Source: a candidate division CSSED10-310 bacterium (GTDB taxonomy: Bacteria > CSSED10-310 > JAFGJC01). From it: 11,336 nucleotides of DNA. The notes below the pieces were generated by a model. It ran no database searches, was not told the origin of the DNA, and saw nothing but the letters and a program-made list of their open reading frames with translations. A program made the translations under genes and the position numbers. The stretch covers positions 1 to 11,336 of the forward strand of contig JAFGJC010000345.1 in NCBI GenBank assembly GCA_016929305.1. The letters are read 5' to 3'. Positions 1 through 5,492 of the stretch are shown in pieces (within the stretch, counting starts at the first letter, position 1; each line of letters starts with the position of its first letter).

Positions 1-2
1 CA

Positions 3-431
3 TCCGCTCGAACGGTTGGCAAAAGGGATGAAACGAATCTGTCAGGATCACAGCGCGTTGCACGTCAAAATGAAGCGGGCATGATTGCCAATCTCAAAAC
101 CCTGGCTGCAGCGGAAACCGACTATAACAATAATTCATCACCGCATACCTACACGGGTAATCTTGCCTGCTTAAGCAGTGGAAACGGCGCGGGGCAGGTT
201 CCGTTTATCAATCCGGAACTTGCAACGGGCGCTAAAGATGGATATCGATTCACTCTTAAAGCCGGGAAAGCGGATGCTAGCGGTTCACGGTGGAGCTGGT
301 CCGCAACCGCCTGGCCCGTCACCTATAAAGAGACCGGGATTCGATCGGGATATATCGATGAAACGGGCGTTGTGCGAGCTGCTGATAAAAACGGGTTGCC
401 CGGCGACGTAAATATGCCGGCTATCGATTGA
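3..431 (+). CDS. Type IV pilin / pseudopilin-like protein, C-terminal part (partial at 5' end)
   Basis: The reading frame is open from base 3 to the TGA at 429-431; the gene starts outside the window, and the ATG at 81 is probably internal. Around bases 63-130 it encodes RQNEAGMIANLKTLAAAE followed by TDY, which resembles the helix just after the hydrophobic segment in pilin-like proteins (consensus near ANEASAIASLRTI..AE..Y). The C-terminal part (GYRFTLKAG, then GYIDETGVVRAAD and MPAID at the end) fits the small beta domain of this family. Such proteins build type IV pili or type II secretion pseudopili in the periplasm. Oddity: the roughly 20 residues before the helix (SARTVGKRDETNLSGSQ) are polar in this frame, where a pilin should be hydrophobic, and the other two frames are not hydrophobic either. 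It may be an atypical pilin, a soluble relative or a damaged copy. It converges on the operon at 496-11005. The family call rests on pattern memory only. Confidence 0.6.
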   Translation, partial: SARTVGKRDETNLSGSQRVARQNEAGMIANLKTLAAAETDYNNNSSPHTYTGNLACLSSGNGAGQVPFINPELATGAKDGYRFTLKAGKADASGSRWSWSATAWPVTYKETGIRSGYIDETGVVRAADKNGLPGDVNMPAID

Positions 432-450
432 TCAGACCGTACATATTATC

Positions 451-471
451 TCCGGATGATAACCATCCGGA
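451..471. terminator. Hairpin between convergent genes, possible terminator
   Basis: A perfect 8-bp inverted repeat (TCCGGATG at 451-458, CATCCGGA at 464-471) surrounds a 5-base loop. It lies 19 bp after the pilin-like stop and 24 bp after the cytidine deaminase stop, so it could end both transcripts. Neither side has a convincing T-tract, so intrinsic termination is uncertain. Apart from this hairpin I see nothing in 432-495. Confidence 0.4.
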
Positions 472-495
472 TATGCGGAATCTCGTTTAGCAGAA

Positions 496-888
496 TTAAA
501 GTGAGAACGCTTTTGGAAGAAGGTCTTCAAACGCGAAAATGCGTTCTTGTTCTTCGTGACATCCAACAATGACAACCGGCCGGTTACCACCCTCCGCCAT
601 GACTTGAAGGCAGGCTCCGCAAGGTACGGGCAGAGGCGGTTTGGGCGTATATACAGCAATGGCTTTGAACCTGACCGCGCCGTTGCACCTCGCATTGAAT
701 ATGGCTGTCCGTTCTGCACATATCGTCAATCCATAGGATGCGTTTTCGATGTTACAGCCGGTGAAAATCCTGTCCTGCTCATCCATAACCGCCGCGCCAA
801 CGGCGTATTTTGAATAGGGTGCATACGCATTTTGAGAAGCTTTTCTGGCAAGTTCCAGCAAACGAGTTATTTCAGATTGAGTAATCAT
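496..888 (-). CDS. cdd: Cytidine deaminase
   Basis: A homotetramer-type cytidine/deoxycytidine deaminase of 130 residues, the usual length. It hydrolyses (deoxy)cytidine to (deoxy)uridine plus ammonia in the cytoplasm. From the ATG at 888 it shows the substrate region GCNIENASYG, the catalytic TICAERTA motif (zinc Cys57, general acid/base Glu59) and the second zinc motif PCGACLQ (Cys90, Cys93). The start at 888 is chosen because GGAGA lies 7 bases upstream (896-900). The frame extends to a TTG at 906, but that codon has no ribosome binding site and would push the Shine-Dalgarno inside the gene. It is the last gene of the operon, 18 bp after the DHH phosphoesterase stop. In this context it would turn DNA-derived deoxycytidine into deoxyuridine, a substrate for the pyrimidine-nucleoside phosphorylase encoded upstream. 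The family assignment is firm; the role in DNA catabolism is inference. Confidence 0.95.
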   Translation of the reverse strand: MITQSEITRLLELARKASQNAYAPYSKYAVGAAVMDEQDRIFTGCNIENASYGLTICAERTAIFNARCNGAVRFKAIAVYTPKPPLPVPCGACLQVMAEGGNRPVVIVGCHEEQERIFAFEDLLPKAFSL

Positions 889-906
889 CGGATTATCTCC
901 ATACAA

Positions 907-2082
907 TCACAAAGTTTTTACAAGTGTTTCAGACAGTTCCATGGCCGCTTCGGGCACCGACCAGCAGAAAAACGCTTTCAGGCGTTGCATCAGACTGGGT
1001 TTGACCCGGACTGATGCAGCATAACCATGCCCTGCAATGCTGAATGTATATGTATCCAATTGCAGTTGCGGGAAAAACACGGAAAAATCAACACTCCGGT
1101 CCAATCCCTGATACAGCGAATATCTGAAGTCATCCCAAATAATCAGGCAAAAATCGGCATGATGTTTCCGGCAAGCCAGTGACCCGACCATTATCGTTGG
1201 TTGCTGGAGCGTGATGATGTAAATCGTACGGCCTCTCGTGTCCTTTACCTTTCGTTTTGGACGGGTATCCACAATAATGAAACTTCGATTTTTTTGGGTT
1301 TGAAATTTAGGATGGAGGTAGCTGGCGGCAGTCTCGGTAATCCGCTCGCGTTTTTTTGCTTTGCGTGCAAGATGCAAAAGCGCCGGATTGAGCGGTGCAT
1401 CCTCCGCCCACGTCTTTAACACCGTTTTAGCCAGATCGTGATCCCTCTGATTGACAACCTCCGTCAACATCAACCGCCATAAACGATCCCATTCCTTGTC
1501 ATTCGGAAGACTTCCGCGTTGAACAAAACGCATCAGGCGATCTGCCTGGGCATCGTTGTTATCCATATCTTTACGAATAATCTCAGCGGCAGTCCGAACC
1601 GTGGTGTCAATCTCCAACCGATGTATTTTCCCCCCAATGCGCTCTTTCAGGCCGGCAGGCCATTGATGATGATCGTACCAAATGATGGTGACACCCTTTT
1701 CGATCAGCTTGCTCAGCATTTCATTCGTATCAAGTTCATATTCCGATGGCAACGCAAGATCTGCAATCGTCAGCGTATCACCGCGTGTCATGACGGTCAT
1801 CACCCTGTTGATCGCGCGATGCAGGAATCCCGCCGAGGTGAAAACGACGTTACTGTCCATACCGAGATGCCGCAGAAGCAGAGCGCCGCACGTCAAACCG
1901 TCAAAATCAAGATGGGTGATGATCACATTTCGACTGAATTCCTGACGGCTGATAATATTCGATGTGGCAGATGCATCAAGATCAGCATCAGTTTCAAATC
2001 TGCCGCCAAGCTGGTATAAATCCATCAAAAACAGAATAACCAGACCGGCAGTTATCCATATGAAAATCGATACATAAGGCAT
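907..2082 (-). CDS. Membrane-anchored DHH/DHHA1-family phosphoesterase (RecJ/NrnA-like)
   Basis: A 391-residue DHH-superfamily phosphoesterase. Residues 4-20 form one hydrophobic, probably membrane-spanning segment. The DHH domain follows: motif I HLDFDG (57-62), motif II IAD (106-108) and motif III YDHHQ (136-140), all with the Mn-binding Asp/His residues intact. A GHGYAAS motif at 351-357 matches the DHHA1 substrate-binding signature (GGHxxAAG). Relatives are RecJ exonucleases, NrnA-type enzymes that degrade short oligonucleotides, and cyclic-dinucleotide phosphodiesterases. GdpP-type PAS and GGDEF domains are absent, so a signalling phosphodiesterase is less likely. The ATG directly abuts the TAA of the nuclease gene (zero spacing), with GAGGAT 7 bases upstream lying inside the nuclease gene, which implies translational coupling. 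I infer that it trims oligodeoxynucleotides to mononucleotides at the membrane. The side of the membrane on which the catalytic domain lies is not clear from flanking charges. The superfamily is certain, the substrate unknown. Confidence 0.85.
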   Translation of the reverse strand: MPYVSIFIWITAGLVILFLMDLYQLGGRFETDADLDASATSNIISRQEFSRNVIITHLDFDGLTCGALLLRHLGMDSNVVFTSAGFLHRAINRVMTVMTRGDTLTIADLALPSEYELDTNEMLSKLIEKGVTIIWYDHHQWPAGLKERIGGKIHRLEIDTTVRTAAEIIRKDMDNNDAQADRLMRFVQRGSLPNDKEWDRLWRLMLTEVVNQRDHDLAKTVLKTWAEDAPLNPALLHLARKAKKRERITETAASYLHPKFQTQKNRSFIIVDTRPKRKVKDTRGRTIYIITLQQPTIMVGSLACRKHHADFCLIIWDDFRYSLYQGLDRSVDFSVFFPQLQLDTYTFSIAGHGYAASVRVKPSLMQRLKAFFCWSVPEAAMELSETLVKTL

Positions 2083-3699
2083 TTAGGCATCCTCTTGAAA
2101 AGCCATACTCCGAAGATCACCACGTTTTCTTATTTCTGTTTCCAGCGGACAGCCCTCAAGATGATCGCAACTCAGACAATATTTGTTGATCCTGGGTTCA
2201 AACGTCGATTCAGTAAGCATATCATTGGTTACGGTTTTGATCCGCTCAAGTAACACATCCACATCCTCGGGTTTGCGGCGAGTGGTCAACAGTGTGTTGT
2301 GAGCCATCATATAGAGTCCGAGGGTGTCAACATTGATGCCGAGGAAATTTTTCGCAGCCCAATAATACAATGTCAATTGAAGATCGCTGTCAACACTTTC
2401 CTGCGATCTTTCTGTCGGTTCCGTTTTATAATCCAAAAGTATGTATCGGTTGTCGATTTTATCTATCCTGTCGATAAAACCGGTCATAACCGCACGCGTG
2501 CCCACGGGTATTTCGAAATAAGACTCGATAAACTCCGCTGGATGAAATGAAGCGGTGGCGACGAAGCTATCGTAATAGTTTTCAAGCATTTCAACGGCTT
2601 TTGCCTTATACATGGATGCTTCAGTTTCATCATGATAACCGATCGTAAAATCTGCCCACTTCTCCTCAAGTATTTCCAACAGAAACCGTTTTGAGCGTTT
2701 TGTTTTTATATTCTCGTCATAGAAAACTTCCATCACCGCATGAATGCATGATCCAAAACTAAAGAAAGGCTGAGGTTTGGGAGGAATACCATCCACATAC
2801 AGTTTTTTATAGGCGCGCGGACATCGTTCAAATAAACTCATTTTAGAATAGGATAACCGGAGTCTTTTGCTGTATTGATAGCGATCTTCACAAGCGATAT
2901 CCCATGGAAGCGTCACCCATGCCGGGCATTGCTCCATGAATTCACATGTCGAACATAATGGACCCGGATTAGTTGGGAATGCACCGGCCTGAATATTTTT
3001 TGCAATCTGATGAACATCCTTTTCAAGTTTTCCCAAATTCATGGATTCGATATCCACATCGATGGATGTTCCCGTTCGCAGAAACACCATGGTGAACTGT
3101 TGGATCCCGGATCCGAATTGTTCCACAGCGGCGGCGGCTTGAAGGCGCGCGGTGAGATCAAATCTTATCTGATCCTTGTCCATTTCACGTGCGCCTGATT
3201 TGAAGGCGACCACACGCAACCGGCCATCAACCAGGCGATCGACACGGTCAATCCGGCACCAGACCGTTATCGGGTGGAACATGATACAAGCAAATATTCC
3301 TACTGCAGGCTTGCCGTTATATGTCATCGGCGTTCCTGATTTTAATGCAAACCATTCCGTCATGGCTTTCGCCGTATTCTGTGCCGCATCAATGAAAACG
3401 CCATGATCCTCCAGATCGCTGAATGCGTGAGGATCCCATGCTTCCATGATCAGCGAACGCAGCGTGTTTTCAGCGATGTCTTCCATCTGGAAAAGCAATT
3501 TTTCCTGATAGGTTTCGATACTTTTCTTAAGAATTCCATCAAATACAAGATTGGCATTTGACATGAAACTGCCTTGATTACCCAGCACATATTGAAAATT
3601 ATATTTCAATGGGCATTGAAGATAGGTTCTCAACTTCCCCGGGCTGGTTTTCATCGGTTGCAGGGGTTTGGATTTCTTAAACATCTCAAATAATGACAT
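2083..3699 (-). CDS. Tandem PD-(D/E)XK nuclease with two Cas4/AddB-type Fe-S cysteine clusters
   Basis: A protein of about 538 residues made of two RecB/Cas4-like nuclease modules; numbers below count from the GTG at 3702, one codon upstream. Module 1 (about 20-265): entry motif YLQCPLKY (Cys30), RIDRVD (150-155), AFKSG (166-170), then CSTCEFMEQC (Cys250, 253, 259). Module 2 (about 283-520): SLFERCPRAYK (Cys294), GSCIH (His321), FIDRID (409-414, Asp411), LLDYKT (Asp424, Lys426), QLTLYYW (Gln442), then CLSCDHLEGC (Cys509, 512, 518). Each module thus has one N-terminal and three C-terminal cysteines, the arrangement that binds 4Fe-4S in Cas4 and AddB. Module 2 looks catalytic. Module 1 has Ala166 for the metal-binding Asp and Lys60 for the His, so it is probably inactive. 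No signal peptide or membrane segment is seen, so it is likely cytoplasmic. The ATG at 3699 overlaps the previous stop by one base (TGATG), with AGGAG 8 bases upstream. Its substrate is presumably imported DNA. Confidence 0.85.
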   Translation of the reverse strand: MSLFEMFKKSKPLQPMKTSPGKLRTYLQCPLKYNFQYVLGNQGSFMSNANLVFDGILKKSIETYQEKLLFQMEDIAENTLRSLIMEAWDPHAFSDLEDHGVFIDAAQNTAKAMTEWFALKSGTPMTYNGKPAVGIFACIMFHPITVWCRIDRVDRLVDGRLRVVAFKSGAREMDKDQIRFDLTARLQAAAAVEQFGSGIQQFTMVFLRTGTSIDVDIESMNLGKLEKDVHQIAKNIQAGAFPTNPGPLCSTCEFMEQCPAWVTLPWDIACEDRYQYSKRLRLSYSKMSLFERCPRAYKKLYVDGIPPKPQPFFSFGSCIHAVMEVFYDENIKTKRSKRFLLEILEEKWADFTIGYHDETEASMYKAKAVEMLENYYDSFVATASFHPAEFIESYFEIPVGTRAVMTGFIDRIDKIDNRYILLDYKTEPTERSQESVDSDLQLTLYYWAAKNFLGINVDTLGLYMMAHNTLLTTRRKPEDVDVLLERIKTVTNDMLTESTFEPRINKYCLSCDHLEGCPLETEIRKRGDLRSMAFQEDA

Positions 3700-4715
3700 C
3701 ACTCCGTCTCCTGTTGTTCGGAAGGAAAGGGATATATGGTTATCGATTTCCCAAATTCAGGGAACACCTTTACCCTGTGACCATCACACATGGTGCGAAT
3801 ATCACCGTGATAATCCGTTCGTAACGTCGGAATGGAAAACTCACCGTACCGCTCTACGATGGATTCATCAGGGTGGTTGAACCGGTTGTTTCGACCCAGA
3901 CTGAAAATGGCGAGTCGAGGCTGTAAATACTCTATAAATCTCCGGCTGGAAGAAGAATCGGATCCGTGGTGCGGGATTTTCAGAACGGTGGTTCGCAACT
4001 GCTCGCCATATGCATAAAGCTCCTGCTCGACAGGCGTCTCGATATCTCCCGTCAGGAGATAAACAACATCTTTGTAAACAAGGCGGATTACAATGGAGTT
4101 GTTATTGGGATCACCGGGCACATGCGGTCCATCTTCCGGCCAAAGTATCTGCACAAATATTGACGGGTCCCAGTCGAGAATCGAGGGAGCCTTTACAATT
4201 CGGTAGGGTATTTTTTTCGATTCGAGTTTCAGGAGCACGGCTTCATAAGATTTTGTAGGGAATGCCAGACCCGGATCAAGAAATTCACCGATGGAGGCAT
4301 AATCCATTACCGTCATCAATCCCCCGTAGTGATCGGCGTGTGGATGCGTCAGGACTACCGTATCGATGTGTTTTATCTGTTTCGATTTTAAATATGGAAT
4401 GACGACCTGCTCCCCGGCATCAAAATCCGAATATTCACCTCTGCCCGGACCAGCATCTACCAAAATCGTGTGACCGTTTGGCGTCCGGATAAAACATCCA
4501 TCTCCTTCTCCGACATCAAGGAATGTCACTTCGAGTTCCGAAGCGGATACCGGCACCACTGTATATCCTGTGTCTTCGGCAGATGAAAAGACGTTAAACC
4601 CGGCCATGATCCAGATGAAACCTGCAGCGGCAATGATCAGATATGTCAAAATCCAGCCGCGGGTTATCGTTGTCCGCTCGATGGGAATGACCGTATCAAA
4701 CGAGTTGTATGGCAT
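3699..4715 (-). CDS. Membrane-anchored MBL-fold hydrolase of the ComEC C-terminal type
   Basis: A 338-residue protein with one N-terminal membrane segment (about 21-41). Arginines precede the segment and acidic residues follow it, so the catalytic domain should be extracytoplasmic. From residue 60 it has the MBL fold as found at the ComEC C-terminus: FLDVGEGDG (65-73), ILVDAGPG (84-91), the metal motif HPHADH (124-129), LTGDIE (221-226), PHHGSDSSS (248-256) and His281. All metal ligands appear intact. Relatives hydrolyse phosphodiester bonds, and the ComEC MBL domain is thought to be the nuclease that degrades the non-transported DNA strand. AGGAGG (4721-4726) lies 5 bases before the ATG, the strongest internal ribosome binding site in the operon. 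The gene follows comEA after 42 bp, and its stop overlaps the nuclease start by one base. Because the fused MBL domain of the neighbouring ComEC is degenerate, this protein may replace it in trans (inference). A non-nuclease hydrolase role cannot be excluded. Confidence 0.87.
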   Translation of the reverse strand: MPYNSFDTVIPIERTTITRGWILTYLIIAAAGFIWIMAGFNVFSSAEDTGYTVVPVSASELEVTFLDVGEGDGCFIRTPNGHTILVDAGPGRGEYSDFDAGEQVVIPYLKSKQIKHIDTVVLTHPHADHYGGLMTVMDYASIGEFLDPGLAFPTKSYEAVLLKLESKKIPYRIVKAPSILDWDPSIFVQILWPEDGPHVPGDPNNNSIVIRLVYKDVVYLLTGDIETPVEQELYAYGEQLRTTVLKIPHHGSDSSSSRRFIEYLQPRLAIFSLGRNNRFNHPDESIVERYGEFSIPTLRTDYHGDIRTMCDGHRVKVFPEFGKSITIYPFPSEQQETE

Positions 4716-4720
4716 GCGTG

Positions 4721-4726
4721 CCTCCT
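4721..4726 (-). promoter_or_regulatory. Strong Shine-Dalgarno of the MBL hydrolase gene
   Basis: AGGAGG on the minus strand lies 5 bases before the ATG at 4715, inside the 42-bp gap after comEA. This is the largest gap in the operon. I see no promoter or hairpin in it, so the site probably gives independent ribosome entry rather than marking a new transcript. Confidence 0.7.
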
Positions 4727-4757
4727 AAAATATTCTGGAACACCTACGATATTCAAT

Positions 4758-5492
4758 TTACTCCGCACATATATATTCACGCAACCGCTCCAGCGTTTTC
4801 GGTCCAATGCCCTTCACATCTTTTAAAGCGCTTACATTGGAGAATGCGCCATGAGTATCTCGATATTCAATGATTTTATCTGCTGTTGAGGTTCCGATTC
4901 CAGGGAGTGTTGTCAGCGCGCCGGCATCGGCAGTGTTGATGTTGATTTTACCGGGACCGCACCCCGTTTCTTCTGCAATGATTTCCTCAGAGCTGTCTTT
5001 TTCAACACTCGATACGTCTGCTGAAGGTACTGGTGGTTGCGCCGTCTCACCGATTTCCCCGCTTTGCGAATCCGCGGGACCGCAAAACGCCAGCTCCTGA
5101 AACTTGGCAACGGTTTTTTTCCCGATACCGCGTATGGCGGTGAGTTCCTGTAGATCGTTAAACGGACCGTGTATGTCTCTGTATTCCAGAATCGCCTGTG
5201 CTTTTTTTTCGCCGATGTTGGGGAGTTGCTGGAGTTCTTTTAATCCGGCGGCATTGATGTTAATTTTTTGGCTTTCTCGCTGAAAATCTCCACCGTTTTC
5301 CTGAAATGCTCTGCGCTCCAGTTTCATAATGGGGACATATTCCATTGCTTCGGCGATTGTCTCTGTTGCTGAGTCATCCTGCTGTTGCACGATACGTTCA
5401 GGATGGCGTGTGGAAATGAAAACGAAAAGACCCAGAAAAATCGAAGTACTACCGATTAACGACACATAGAATTGAGTAGCTGTCAGTTTCAC
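4758..5492 (-). CDS. comEA: ComEA-type DNA-binding protein with two helix-hairpin-helix modules
   Basis: A 244-residue protein with an N-terminal membrane anchor (about 8-27) and two ComEA modules. Module 1 (76-134) has KININAA, LPNIG and IRGIGKKT. Module 2 (182-241) has KININTA, LPGIG and VKGIGPKT. Each module carries a pair of helix-hairpin-helix motifs that bind the DNA backbone without sequence specificity. A Ser/Glu/Pro-rich acidic linker (about 138-178) joins them. Canonical ComEA has one such module, so this version has doubled DNA-binding capacity. Lys2 and the anchor predict an inside-out topology, with the modules in the periplasm where ComEA pulls incoming DNA toward ComEC. The start is GTG, overlapping the comEC stop by four bases (GTGA), with AGAGGTG 8 bases upstream. 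This tight coupling of comEC before comEA reverses the usual comEA-comEC order. The family call is firm. Confidence 0.92.
   Translation of the reverse strand: MKLTATQFYVSLIGSTSIFLGLFVFISTRHPERIVQQQDDSATETIAEAMEYVPIMKLERRAFQENGGDFQRESQKININAAGLKELQQLPNIGEKKAQAILEYRDIHGPFNDLQELTAIRGIGKKTVAKFQELAFCGPADSQSGEIGETAQPPVPSADVSSVEKDSSEEIIAEETGCGPGKININTADAGALTTLPGIGTSTADKIIEYRDTHGAFSNVSALKDVKGIGPKTLERLREYICAE

Noticed and set aside
432..495. Strong bidirectional intrinsic terminator
   Set aside because: The 8-bp hairpin is real, but no T-tract follows on either strand, so it is listed only as a low-confidence site.
1519..2019. Plus-strand open frame of 166 codons opposite the DHH gene
   Set aside because: The minus strand holds the conserved DHH motifs in the same place; the plus-strand product has no domain features.
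4716..4757. Possible second promoter or terminator in the largest intra-operon gap
   Set aside because: Only a strong Shine-Dalgarno is visible; there is no hairpin and no spaced -35/-10 pair.
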